Notes under the pieces: model-generated | Told to the model about the DNA's origin: nothing | Seen by the model: only the letters and a program-made list of their open reading frames with translations | Databases searched by the model: none | Origin: Conchocele bisecta | Lineage: Eukaryota > Mollusca > Bivalvia > Lucinida > Thyasiridae | DNA length: 64,000 nucleotides | Assembly (NCBI GenBank): GCA_029237695.1 | Contig: CM055277.1 | Location: 42,442,242-42,506,241 of the forward strand | Direction of reading: 5' to 3' | Shown here: positions 43,860-54,099 of the stretch, piece by piece | Position numbering within the stretch: the first letter of the stretch is position 1 | Layout: every line of letters begins with the position of its first letter | Program-made: the position numbers and the translations under genes

Positions 43860-45100
43860 TCATCGATCGATAACGCCTAGGGCGTGTGTCGGCTTCCCTG
43901 TGGCGATACACACTTACACAGAAGCTGCTATACTGTGTATATAGCAAGAAAAGTGATATACTATCTGTGACCCTGATTAGATTAATTTATTCGAATTTGA
44001 AAGCATAATCCCACCGACAATTCCGCATGAACTCTGAAGTTTGTGTCAACTTTTCAACACCATTTACGGAAAATATTTTGGAAATCGATATCGGCGAAAT
44101 ATGGCGATAGACCTTTCGGAATACACTTTATTTACGGGTATGAAATTATTAAAAAAAATATTTTTATTTTTGTTATTTCTCAATGAAAGTATACGATGTG
44201 ACCACTCATTTGAACCGTCTCGACGAGACGAAATAAATGGTGGTCGCGGCATATACTTTCTGAGTGCATAGAAGGAAATATTTGTCCGCAAACATAAGCG
44301 TATCCTCAGCATGAAATGGGTTACTGCATGATTGCCCCGTGATGCGATGATGAAAGTCGCACGTTCGCGACGTCTGTGGGACATCAAAAGGCGTGTTGAC
44401 CAATCAGTAACATTTCAAAACATAGCCTAAAGGTCACACAGTTTACATCCTCGTGCTGAATGAGGTCATACAATAAACATCTGTACACACAGATGGGTGT
44501 ATCGATTTTTTGCACAAAGCATCACACAAATCTCGTCTGTGTAATATGTGTCGGGTGTAATCGCATCTGGATTTGGAATTCATATATCCCCTGGCACGGA
44601 TACTGCACTGTATGCATATTGACATGATTACCTGATTAAAGGTATTACATTTGCTAACATACTAATAATAATTATTTCATGTACTTTGAATGTCGTTGTT
44701 TGAATAAACTTACAGAAATCACGAATCAACTAATTACACGATGACTACGACATCCGACGATTTTTTTTTATTTTTTTTTTATTTTTCCCGTTTCTTCTCT
44801 ATTTTTTTAATATTTGTTTGGGATCCACGAGAGACCCGCGTTATAATGGAGCTGCAGTGTAATTAGCGAATTAACCAAGCTGTTGCCAACAAAAAAAACA
44901 AACTGAAACTTCAAAAAGTTTATTATTTACCGTTCCACGAACATACTGATAGACATTAAATATTGTAAATATAGACGTGATTTCATTTTCGAGTGGACTC
45001 CCCGGAATATGTATACGTAAATTATAATTTCCAGGACAAGTCAATTCTTTTGTCAAGTCACTTGTCCGGGACAAGTGGCAACCGCCACCTCAATATTTGG
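43860..45100. other. Gene-free AT-rich stretch
   Basis: The stretch includes a T-rich segment at 44760-44810. Open frames overlapping on both strands near 44.1-44.4 kb have no supporting motif. Confidence 0.35.
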
Positions 45101-45119
45101 ATAACAAAAAAAAAAATTT

Positions 45120-45370
45120 TTTGCTGCGAGATTGGGATCGGGAAATGATCATTATTTCATTGAAATCTCGCTGAGATTCTAAGTGAAATTTTACTGAGAT
45201 TCTCTGAAATTTCACTTGGAAGCTGAACCGGGAATTCACTGCGATTTCACTGAAATTCAGTGAGATTTCATTGAATTTCACTGAGATTTGGAAATAACAC
45301 CGGGATATGATAATCTCAGTGAATTTCACTGGGATTTCAGTGAAATCTCAGTCACATTTTCACTAGGGAC
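45120..45370. repeat. Second self-complementary GAAATCTCACTGA array
   Basis: Same kind of short palindromic unit (ATTTCACTGAGATTT, GAAATTTCACT) as at 41.5-42.0 kb, more diverged. The two arrays flank a 3.1-kb segment. Confidence 0.7.
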
Positions 45371-45439
45371 CTGCCTTGTCATACATTGGCAAAATTGCAT
45401 AGCACTCGTATATAGTATGCGAAAGATAAAGTAACGGAT

Positions 45440-45649
45440 CTACGGGTTACGGAAATAGATACCCCACGGATTTAGGACATTTGACGATACGAACCAGGAG
45501 ACAAAAGAACATAGGCATGTCCGCCGATGAGCCTCGAGAAGATTGTTGAGTTCGTCTTCGGTTGAGACCCATCCGGATATGTGACTGTCAGTGTCACTCT
45601 CACTGGTGACGCGAAAGGACTCGGGATACCATTTGTTTGGCCTCGCCAT
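45440..45649 (-). CDS. Possible first coding exon with strong Kozak context
   Basis: The ATG at 45649 is in GTAGCCGCCATGG context. The frame reads MARPNKWYPESFRVTSESDT, DSHISGWVSTEDELNNLLEA and HRRTCLCSF. Ser/Asp/Glu-rich coding-like sequence continues at least to about 45.51 kb, and the frame stops at 45440; the true donor is not obvious. The upstream leader contains AAC, AGC and CGC triplet runs and, farther out, an inverse GTT run (about 45.67-45.74 kb) that could pair. It may be the start of the gene whose last exons lie at 42.1 or 37.9-39.1 kb. The family is unknown. Confidence 0.45.
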   Translation of the reverse strand: MARPNKWYPESFRVTSESDTDSHISGWVSTEDELNNLLEAHRRTCLCSFVSWFVSSNVLNPWGIYFRNP

Positions 45650-45669
45650 GGCGGCTACGGCGGCGGCTG

Positions 45670-45740
45670 CTGCTGTTGTTGTTGTTGTTTCCAGCCAAAA
45701 AAAATTCCACAGTAGCAACAACAACAACAACAACAACGAT
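45670..45740. repeat. Inverted triplet repeats (GTT)n / (AAC)n
   Basis: On the plus strand, CTGCTGCTGTTGTTGTTGTT is followed 40 bp later by CAACAACAACAACAACAACG. The two can pair as a stem in the presumed 5' leader of the minus-strand exon. Confidence 0.7.
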
Positions 45741-46069
45741 GACGTCAGACATTGAACTCCGGGCTTATAGTGAGAGCCGATAGTAAGTACCTGGCTGAAT
45801 ACCACAGCAGAGATTGGGGGATATCAGGATTTTGTAAACATGCAACAAAATGGATTATATCCTTTACACATGCTACATGCATTTAACATGTTTAAGAATT
45901 AATAAATAAATAACTTACAATTTTGCTTCTTTGTTGTCTATTATGTTCCACTGTCTTTTGTTTTATATTCCATTTTAAATATTCCATCCAAAATTGAAAC
46001 TAGATTGTAAAATTGTACAGTACACAATAAAAGTATTTTGTTATGAACAATTTTCTATTTACATATCAC
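45741..46069. other. Gene-free flank
   Basis: AT-rich sequence upstream of the presumed first exon. A TGACGTCA palindrome (CRE-like) lies at about 45.741-45.748 kb, which suits a promoter but is not proof. Confidence 0.35.
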
Positions 46070-46336
46070 TTGTAATTAAATGTGTATTTTTATTACGGAT
46101 GTGCTGATTACTGCCACAACTGAATGTGTCCTGGCTACACACTTTGCACCTTCCGCGTTTGGGAAATTTCTTTGCCCGTTCTCATCGATGTTCGCCAGTG
46201 TCTTTCACTTTCTTGTTCCCTGGAAACCGGCGATCATTTGTTTGGCCAAATTCATTCTAAAGTCAAGTTGTTTTCTGGGTTTCTTCTTCCTCGTTTTTGT
46301 TTTCATTCCATGGTTGGCTGATTCTTTCATGCAAAC

Positions 46337-46608
46337 CAGAGCATTGGTGATGGCCGTGTCGAATACAAACCAGAGCATTGGCGATGGCCATGTCGAATAC
46401 AAACCAGAACATTGGCGATGGCCATGTCGAATACAAACCAGAACATTGGTGATGGCCATGTCGAATACAAACCAGAGCATTGGTGATGGCCATGTCGAAT
46501 ACAAACCAGAGCATTGGCGATGGCCATGTCGAATACAAACCAGAACATTGGCGATGGCCGTGTCGAATACAAACCAGAGCATTGGCGATGGCCGTGTCGA
46601 ATACAAAC
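46337..46608. repeat. 34-bp tandem expansion (8 copies) in transposase coding DNA
   Basis: CAGAGCATTGG, or CAGAACATTGG, begins at 46337, 46371, 46405, 46439, 46473, 46507, 46541 and 46575, exactly 34 bp apart. It repeats the codons for the FDTAI-NAL segment of the transposase. The copies differ at two or three positions. Confidence 0.93.
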
Positions 46609-46615
46609 CAGAAGA

Positions 46616-46896
46616 CATATATAAAAGTAAGATTAGCGCTAATCCTATTACTTTTAGGGGATGGGATAAATGATGCTGGTGTGGCGAGGGCCTGGCACCA
46701 GATCAGGTTGTTCTAATTTCAGGACTGAATATATATTTTGATTGTAAATATTGAGTTCTGAAGTTGGGATTTACCCCCCTTGGACAGGTGGATATGGGAC
46801 TCGACCCCGTTGACCCGTCTGCGTGTAGACTCCCTGAGGCTTGTACCTCTATGTCAGAAAAGCGGACGTTAAACCCTATTCACTCACTCACTCACT
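46616..46896 (+). mobile_element. SINE-like insertion with 12-bp target duplication
   Basis: CAAACCAGAAGA occurs at 46604-46615 and again at 46897-46908, so the 281 bp between are one insertion. The body is the same family as at 9.26, 10.2, 12.4 and 19.9 kb. It ends TTCACTCACTCACTCACT, a 3' simple-repeat tail. This copy fixes the orientation and boundaries of the whole family. There is no ORF; retrotransposition by a partner LINE is inferred from the target-site duplication and tail. Confidence 0.88.
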
Positions 46897-48239
46897 CAAA
46901 CCAGAAGAGGTATTTCCACCACTTTTTTGCCTTTCTTGCAGTAGAATATTGTGTCCGGTTTTGGTCTGCAATATCAACTCCACCATTATTTTTTGAGTAT
47001 GCATCAACTACCTGCGGACATTCAACAGCCTTCTGTGCGCCATGTTTTTGTCGTCTGGTGACATTGATAATACCATCTGGCTTGATATTATTACACAGTA
47101 GATGTACAAGTTTTCTGTCCTTCCACGCATAACCTTTTTGTCGCCCTGTTTTTATTATACCAACAGTTTTTTTCAAGGCGGCCGGCAGGCCTTTTCTGTT
47201 TATTCTTACAGTTCCGCAGCAGTATGTCTGTTGTGCCAGCAAGTCATCAAACAGTTTTGGACTGGAGAAGTAATTATCCATGTAGATGTGGTGATTTTTT
47301 CCCACAATACTGGCCGTGAGGTCCTTTATTACTCTTGCCCCGAGTCCCTCTTCCTTAGAGCGTACCCCTTGTACATCTGGTTTGCCTACATTGATTTGGT
47401 ATTCATGTACATAGCCGTTGCTTGGGTGTGCCCGCATCCATACTTTTATACCAAATCTGGTTGGCTTTGCAGGAAGGTATTGTCGGAATGACAGTCGACC
47501 CTTAAAAGCAACCATGCCTTCATCGATTGATTGGTTCATTGGTGGGTTGTAGCAATCTTTACATTGTTGGAGCACGGCGTCACATATTGGGCGAACATGG
47601 CACAGTTTGTCATGCCCTGGCTGGTTGCGCACAGGATTTTGCCGGGTGTCGTTGACATGGAAGTACTTCGAAAGTTGTTCAAACCGATGCCGTGTCATAA
47701 CGTCAGCAATGCCCGGAACATGAAAATACTTCATAGTTTTCCATGCCATGCTGAACGTTGGCACTTGCACAATGCTGAGCACAAGCATAATCCCAAAGTA
47801 TGCACTCTAACTCTGCAACACCCGTGTCATACCATTTCGGGTTGGGCTTCTCCAGCTGAAGTCGGTGGGCATAGTTGTTCGTTTCCACCACCATAGCTTC
47901 CAGCAAAGCCTCTGGGAAAAACTTGTGAAAGAAATCCCGTTCATTTTTCGTGGGTCCCAATTCGAAAGTCGGCCCTACATTGCTATTGGCGAATGCCGAA
48001 ATTAGGAATGTCTGCAAATGGGAACTCCATTCTGCCGAATGGTCATCATATTTTTCATCCGTTTCTGCATCAGATACATCCGCATCCGACAAATTAGGAC
48101 TAGAAACAGGGCTAACACTAATGTCAGATCCTATTTCTTCATCATCCGTCTGCTGTCTGTCCCGTATTTCTATTTCATTTTCCGAAAATCCCTCAAAATC
48201 GGAAGTATCGCTATTGCTCAGATAAACATCCGCCATGTT

Positions 48240-48837
48240 GATTTTACACAAAGGGAATTGACCTTTCCAAGTGCGGAAAACCCCCACGCTTAACCGCTAA
48301 ATATAATTTATGACCTTTGTCTAATACACAAATAGACTCACTAATCAATAGTTTCATTGGTTGAATATAAAACAAGATACAGAAATTTTGGGTTTTCAGC
48401 CAATCAACTTTCAATTTACATACCAGTTTCGGACGCATATATGTGTCATTGAGATTTTAATACACGGCTGAAATAGCGCATGAATGCGTCACTGGGAATA
48501 CCATACAGGTTATATCAGGAATGCATATAAGCGTCAGTGGTATTCAGAGCATGGATTTTACCGACGCATATATGTGTCAGTGGTATGTAATTTTTATTAA
48601 TGAGAACTTAAGAAATACGCAATTAATGGGCGATTTCGCGTACATGGTACTGAATATTTTACCAATTCCAGGCGATTAGCTGATAAGCCATCCCCTAATT
48701 GGGGTTGCTTCTTGTATTTACAGTCGCATCTTACTTTGGGCTGCATAATAAGGGGGTGACGAGCTCGGAGCACACCATGCCAGGTATAAATGGTCTGTCC
48801 AACTCACCCCCTATACGGTTCGTCACATTGCCCTCAC
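48240..48837. other. Upstream flank of the piggyBac copy
   Basis: Three loose copies of GACGCATATATGTGTCA-type sequence lie at 48.43-48.59 kb. They may be subterminal repeats of the piggyBac element. No exon was seen. Confidence 0.4.
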
Positions 48838-49072
48838 CTAGAAGTCTGATACTCTTGGTGCCGCAGATTGTCTGCCCTACTGTAACTCGCCGTACACTCC
48901 ACACATTCGTATCTGTCCCGCCTACGCCTGTGCACCTCCTCGTGCCGCTTACGATTACTGGCGTGCCTGAACTCCGCCCGACAACCTGCCTCCCTGCAGC
49001 GGAAACCAGACTCGGCTCCCAGAGTACATTTATACATATTATCACCCCTCCACCATAAGGAATATCCACTCT
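48838..49072 (-). CDS. C2H2 zinc-finger exon
   Basis: The frame reads MYKCTLGAESGFRCREAGCR, AEFRHASNRKRHEEVHRRRR and DRYECVECTASYSRADNLRH, ending at a donor CTTCTAG before GTGAGG (48837). The first finger is C-x4-C-x12-H-x3-H. The second starts Y-E-C-x2-C and would be completed in the next exon. The frame is open upstream of the first Met (QSGYSLWWRGDN), so the exon start is not fixed. The likely role is nucleic-acid binding in the nucleus; no partner exon was found. The antisense frame on the plus strand is rejected. Confidence 0.62.
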
Positions 49073-49079
49073 GTACTTC

Positions 49080-49342
49080 ACAGCATTACAGCAAATGACA
49101 TCATGTTGAAATAAGTAGTCCTAAAACGTCGGCCAAAACAAAATAATACTGCTATAGGGTCAAGGAACTGGGACTAAGAAACTGCGATGGTGGAACCCTG
49201 CCTCACCGCAACAGTACCGCCATTCTTCACACCTGTCTGACTTGATCTCCGCCAATTTTCTGGCTCTACTGCACGTATCGCTTCAATAAATTGAAATGAG
49301 CGATTTTATCTCCGTTATCTTTATTGTTACCAATTTTGTACG
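49080..49342. other. Gene-free stretch next to the Gypsy fragment
   Basis: This may include the degraded 3' part of the Gypsy element (49.2-49.34 kb, 'ggttccaccatcgc'-like sequence on the minus strand). No clear LTR boundary was found. Confidence 0.35.
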
Positions 49343-49771
49343 TTACATCCGACACTGTAGCTTCATGGACTGTTTCCTAACCAAGTTTTGGTTGTAGTAC
49401 CACACCAGATCTCCCTCGTTCAGCTTCACCCTGTCTACATCACGGTCGTAGTACAGCCTTTGTCGATTGGCGGCTAACTGGAGATTCTCTCTCGCCTTGT
49501 TTCCTGCATACTGCATTCGGTCCCGCAAAATCTCAGCAAAATCTGTTTCTTGTCTGGCCTCTTCTACAACTGGTGGCTGTCCTATAAGTATGTTGGCTGG
49601 CAAGCGTAGCTCTCGGCCTAACATCAGCATACTCGGTGTCTCTCCTGTAGATTCCTGTACTGCACTTCTATAGGCCAGCAGCGCGTATGGCAGCTTCTGA
49701 TCCCAATCACGTTGAATAGTTCTGTTGAATCGCTCCACTAACCCGTCTGACTTTGGGTTGAACGGTGTACA
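49343..49771 (-). pseudogene. Gypsy (Ty3-type) integrase, C-terminal part
   Basis: It reads CTPFNPKSDGLVERFNRTIQ across the insertion junction, then DWDQKLPYALLAYRSA and STGETPSMLMLGRELRLP. It continues GDLVWYYNQN to a stop at 49343. These are the end of the integrase core (with the third catalytic Glu in V-E-R-F-N) and the GPY-like region. The upstream half is displaced by about 2 kb to 51.77 kb on the same strand. Confidence 0.82.
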
Positions 49772-51770
49772 TCAGGTTTTTAGCTCGACTATTCGAAGAA
49801 TAAGTTGAGCTTATGTTGTCACCCCGGCGTCACCGTCACGTCACGCCTTGGTTCAGGTTTTTAGTCAACCTTGTATATGGAATACTACTGGCCCTACACC
49901 CACCATACTTGGACAACTTCATCTCCTAGTGATGTACATCAATAACCCCTGATCTATATTTGACCTTGACCTACATTTCCTCTTGAATTACTTAGTTAAT
50001 TCCCCTTGGTTAAGGTTTTTAGTCAACCTTGTAGATGGAATACTCCTGGCCCTACACCAACCATACTTGGACAACTTTATCTCCTAGTGATGTACATCAA
50101 CAACCCCTGACCTATATTTGACCTTGACCTACATTTAACCTTGAATTACCTAGTTAATTCCCCTTGGTTAAGGTTTTTAGTCAACCTTGGTTAAGGTTTT
50201 TAGTCAAGCTTGTACATGCAATACTATTGTGCATACAGACACCATACTTGGACAACCTTTTCTCATAGGGATGTACATCAATAACCCCTGATCTATATTT
50301 GACCTTGACCTACATTTCCTCTTCAATTACATTGTTAATTCTCCTTGGTTACGGTTTTTAGTCAATCTTGTATATGGAATACTCCTGGCCCTACACCCAC
50401 CATACTTGGACAACTTCATCTCATAGGGATGTACATCAATAACCCTTGATCTATATTTGACCTTGACCTACATTTAACCTTGACCTACATTTCCTCTTGA
50501 ATTACTAAGTTAAGTCTCTTTCGTTAAGGTTTTTAGTCAAGCTTGTAGATTGAATACTCCTGGCCCTACACCAACCATACTTGGACAACTTTATCTCCTA
50601 GTCATGTACATCAACAACCCCTGACCTATATTTGACCTTGACTACATTTAAACCTTGATATTAATTAGTTAATCCCCTTGGTTAAGGTTTTTAGTCAGCC
50701 TTGGTTAAGGTTTTTGTCGCGCCTGCTTTAGCAGAAGCGCGATTATAGTCGTCGTATTTTCCGTCCGCGTCGTCGTCGTCGTCGTCGTCGTCCGTCGTCC
50801 GGTGTAAGGCAAATGCGTTAAAGTTATTGTTTTTTCACAATATCTCTTTAACCCCTTGCCAGACATTGATAATATTTCATATCAATGTTTGTCTAGGGAT
50901 GATGCTTCATTACGCACACCCCCACATCCAAAGTCTGAAGGTCAAGGTCATTTATTTGCTTGTAATGTTCACCGGTTTTGTAACAGAAATGCCTTAAAGT
51001 TATTGTTTTTTCACAATATCTCTTTAACCCCTTTCCAGACATTGATAATATTTCACATCAATGTTTGTCTACGGATGATGCTTCATTATGCACACGCCCA
51101 CATCCAAATTCTGAAGGTCAAGGTAATTTATTTACTTGTAATGTTCACGGTCAAATGCCTCGGCAGGCGCGACACCGCTTCCGTGGCGGAATTCTTGTTA
51201 GTCAAGCTTGTATATGGAATACTATTGTGCATACAGACACCATACTTGGATAACTTTTTCTCATAGGGATGTACATCAATAACCCCTGACCTATATTTTA
51301 CCTTCACCTACATTTAACCTTGAATTACTTGCTTAATATTTAGTCAAGCTTGTATATGGAATACTCCTGGGCCTACATCAACCATACTTGGATAACTTTT
51401 TCTCCTAGTGATGTACATCATAATCCCTGACCTATATTTGACCTTCGACCTACTTTTATCCTTGGATTAACTTAGTTATTTCCCCTTGGTTAAGGTTTTT
51501 AGTCAAGCTTGTATATGGAATACTCCTGGGCCTACAGCAACCATACTTGGAAAACTTCATCTCCTAGTGATGTACATCAATAAACCCTGACCTATATCTG
51601 TCATTGACCTACATTTAACCTTGAATTACTTACTTAATTTCCCTTGGTTAAGTTTTTTAGTCAACCTTGGTTTTAAGGTTTTTATGCAGGCCGCAGCCAC
51701 CTTGTTTGTCAAGCTATGTGTACATCGACAACCCTCGTAGTCGAGCTATGCTGTTCTCCTACAGCTCTTG
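49772..51770 (-). mobile_element. Pearl/HINE-like element inserted in the Gypsy integrase
   Basis: The 3' hairpin at 49782-49811 (AGCTCGACTATTC / GAATAAGTTGAGCT) lies at the left border and is flanked by AAAAACC on the minus strand. The array has repeated 'cttgtatatggaatactcctgg', 'catacttggacaac' and 'gatgtacatcaataacccctga', with TTTGACCTTGACCTACATTT once per unit (unit about 165-190 bp). The other end (minus-strand 5' end near 51770) reads ACAAGAGCTGTAGG, then TAGCTCGACTA at about 51739-51749, the exact inverse of the 11 bp in the hairpin. The borders are good to a few bases. Confidence 0.78.
50713..51199 (-). mobile_element. Nested pearl/HINE-like element
   Basis: The left end is a hairpin at 50717-50743 (TCGCGC-CTGCT / AGCAG-AA-GCGCGA), then a (CGT)n run at 50760-50790. 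Two tandem units of about 178 bp ('ttaaagttattgttttttcac' to 'gtaatgttcac') follow. At the right end the minus strand reads ACAAGAATTCCGCCACGG and TCGCGCCTGC. This 10-mer and its inverse GCAGGCGCGA frame the element. It interrupts the host array between AAGGTTTTT and AGTCAAGCTTG. Each unit holds AGGTCAAGGT(C/A)A. Confidence 0.75.
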
Positions 51771-52470
51771 TTGTTATGCCTAGTAACCTAAATACTTCTT
51801 TAAAAACTGCTGATTCAAAATTATGGCCCTGGTCACTGAAGTTCGGACATAACACCATATCGGCAAATAACTTACTCCACCAACTTGGTTGCTGCGGTAA
51901 TTGCTGTCTGATCCGGTATAGGTATAGTCTCCATCCATTTAGTAAAGTAACACCCAACCACCAGTATTAATTTGTTGCCCCTGTCTGTCTCCGGTAATGG
52001 TCCTAATATGTCAACTCCACATCGCTCGAATGGTGCTCCCACAAATATACTGTTTCAGTTCAGCCTTATGACTTGGTCTGGGCCTACTTCTAGCTCCACA
52101 TCTTCAGCACTGTCTGCTCCAACTACGAACATGACTGGACCACCCGTGCCAATAATATCGGTCAGCAAATTTCTTCCGCGTTTTAAATAGACCTAAATGT
52201 CCTCTGTATCGGCCGTATGCAGCAAATCCCATGTTGTTTTCTGGTATGTCTTGGGGACTATCATCAGCTGCCATCTACTATCACTGCTTCTGCTATCTTG
52301 CGATTTCCTATACATTTCCTGGTGTTTCACCAGGGCAGGGAGACCAGTGTTTTTTCCTCATGAGTGTCTGGCATTTCTCCATGACGGTTAACATTGCCAT
52401 CTGCTTTCAAAAGATTATCTTCTCGGGTCGTTCTCTTGCCTCTAGTTTTACGTCATTAAAGTCCAAGAAA
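51766..52470 (-). pseudogene. Gypsy integrase, N-terminal and core part
   Basis: Going leftwards on the minus strand and across frame changes: RWQLMIVPKTYQKTTWDLLH, RYYWHG, GAPFERCGVDILGPLPETD, GNKLILVV-CYFTKW and SDQGHNFESAVFKEVFRLLG. These are the zinc-binding H-H-C-C region and the first two catalytic Asp positions (D-I-L-G-P and S-D-Q-G-x-N-F). The frame breaks several times, and the reading ends at the border of the inserted element. RT and RNase H upstream were not recognised. Confidence 0.7.
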
Positions 52471-53098
52471 TGGCCACCAGATGTTTGGAATCCGAAGTGA
52501 GATCTAATAAACTGCCAGATGTAGAGTTTTTAACTATGGCGTTCCTTGAAATTACGGGACAGTAATTGGCAATTTGTATTGTAAAACCCCGCATTGGATT
52601 CGCATTGGTTTTCTTTCCCCATGTGAAACAGTCTACTAGAAACTCAGCAAAGTTTGTGTCGAGAGATATAGTGTATTCGAGGTTCTGCCTCCATGCTTCG
52701 AATGATGTGATAGTTTCTTTTTAGTCATCGACCTTTGTTTTGGTGCACGTTGAGCCATTGCTGTTGTTGTTACACGTGTCATCAGTTTAGTGCTGTAGCA
52801 CAAGCAATTTCCTCTCACCGATTGTTTTTGGTAATACAACAAAGACTGTATTTTGCGGATACGAATGTGTTCTTTAATTGGCCACTGCCACCACACGCCA
52901 GTCGATGATATCGAGAAGAATTGACGACAGTAGTGAATATTGAACTTTAATACAGGAAAAGCACATGGAGAGAACCAACGACAGGGTACCTAACCGCCGT
53001 CTCATCGGAATCTGCAGCATTTGCCAGTATTGTTCAATTCTAATAAAAATCATTTCATTATTGGAATAGTCGAAAAAAGAAACTTGTAAAAGGCCATG
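52471..53098. other. Probable remains of Gypsy pol
   Basis: Frames at 52.6-52.9 kb are open on the minus strand, but no RT motif could be aligned by eye. No other feature. Confidence 0.3.
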
Positions 53099-53390
53099 TT
53101 AGATATTAAGGGGTGTAAGAGTTGACTCTTTAATAACATAATTGGTTAGTTTCATGATGTCTTCTGGAGCTGGCAACTCTTTTTTCAAGTTGAAACTCTT
53201 TCTAACCATTACTGATCTGGCCAGTTTAGTGAGACTTTCCCCCCATCTAAACAGTTCCAAAAGCGTTTCTTTTGCCATGTTGCAATGCGGATCATTCTTC
53301 ACAAGCATTGCCAATTTCGCACCGACAACACCATCCGTCCGTCTGAAATCTGCGTTAAAGTTTTTAAATACCTTATATCTCTGCAGTCCT
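53099..53390 (-). CDS. Exon of a second Crypton-like recombinase gene or copy
   Basis: After the acceptor GGACTGCAG the frame reads RYKVFKNFNADFRRTDGVVG, AKLAMLVKNDPHCN, LARSVMVRKSFNLKKELP and APEDIMKLTNYVIKES to a stop. The (R/K)-K-x-F-N-x-x-x-x-L-P-x-x-x-D-(I/V)-x-K-L segment is found N-terminal to the tyrosine-recombinase part of mollusc Crypton-like proteins. The assignment is from memory. The exon is open; no partner exon was identified nearby. Confidence 0.45.
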
Positions 53391-53399
53391 AAGTCACAT

Positions 53400-54098
53400 T
53401 GACTTGAAACTTCATATGTTAAATTTTTCACATACGTACTAGTCAGATTTCCTTGAAACTTTGTATGCTTATTGGTCATCATCCATATGTTCATTCTGTG
53501 TTCCACTCATGCAGCCCTTATGCCTAAGGTCAAGGGTAGAGGACTTGGAAGTTTGCATTAAAGATTTTGTCAAAATTTGCATTAAAGTTTTCAGGTACCT
53601 ACTTTCTCTGTAACCGTAAGTCGGATTGGTCGGATTATTCATTCTCTATCCCATGCATGCAGCACTGTGCTCAAGGCCAAGGTCAACTTAGTTGCAAGTT
53701 CACCTTGTTTGTAAGGCAAAAATGTTAATAATTTTTTTTTTTTTGTGTTCCCCGAAATTTCTTTTTCAGGGAGCATATAGCACATTTTTTATTGCTTTTT
53801 GATACTCACTACTTCTGATTTCAATTGGGTTTTGAGCAATTTTAATTAGGTATTGAAGCAAATACGCAGCTTATCTGGAGCCCTGTGATTAATTGTGTGT
53901 CGGGCCATGGTCTGGAATATCTCCGGTTTAAACACCTGCCAGAAGTACTCCAATGGTGTCACGATTCCGACGACAGTAGCCTCTGTGAAATCTTCAATCT
54001 GAAAAATAAATATGATATTTCTGAATTAATTTGCACAAGAATATGCTCTATAATGATAGCTTTCACAAGTGTAGCTCCATACATATGCAGGGCTCGAG
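53400..54098. other. Dispersed repeats with AAGGTCAAGG words
   Basis: 'aaactttgtatgcttattggtcatcatcc' and 'taaggtcaaggg' resemble the repeat at 59.4-59.55 kb. A T-rich tract lies at 53.73-53.77 kb. No exon was found. Confidence 0.4.
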
Positions 54099-54099
54099 T

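Larger units (their letters stand above)
46070..48236 (-). pseudogene. piggyBac-type transposase, broken
   Basis: It starts MADVYLSNSDTSDFEGFSEN (ATG at 48236), followed by an acidic N-terminus and GPTKNERDFFHKFFPEALL. A one-base frameshift near 47790 breaks the frame. The core then continues to 46892 with the three catalytic acids in place: NQSIDEGMVAFKGR, HIYMDNYFSS and NNGGVDIADQNR. After KWWKYLFWF the reading is split by a 281-bp SINE-like insertion and a 34-bp repeat expansion. It resumes at 46.34-46.21 kb (MKESANHGMKTKTRKKKPRK). Below about 46.18 kb a shifted frame shows a RGRCKVCS cysteine motif, probably the remains of the C-terminal zinc-binding domain. Family: DDE_Tnp_1_7. The terminal repeats were not located. 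It is recent but dead. Confidence 0.88.

Noticed and set aside
46080..46716. Plus-strand frame of 197 codons over the 34-bp repeat
   Set aside because: Antisense of the piggyBac coding sequence and its repeat expansion.
47102..48293. Several plus-strand frames of 90-130 codons
   Set aside because: They are shadows of the piggyBac transposase on the minus strand, which has all three catalytic acids.
48699..49058. 119-codon plus frame
   Set aside because: Antisense to the C2H2 zinc-finger exon, whose Cys/His spacing is specific.
49772..51770. Canonical Helitron (5' TC, 3' CTRR, A/T target)
   Set aside because: On the minus strand the 3' border could be read as hairpin plus CTGA before T, but the 5' end does not begin TC; the inverted subterminal motifs fit Helentron-type ends better.
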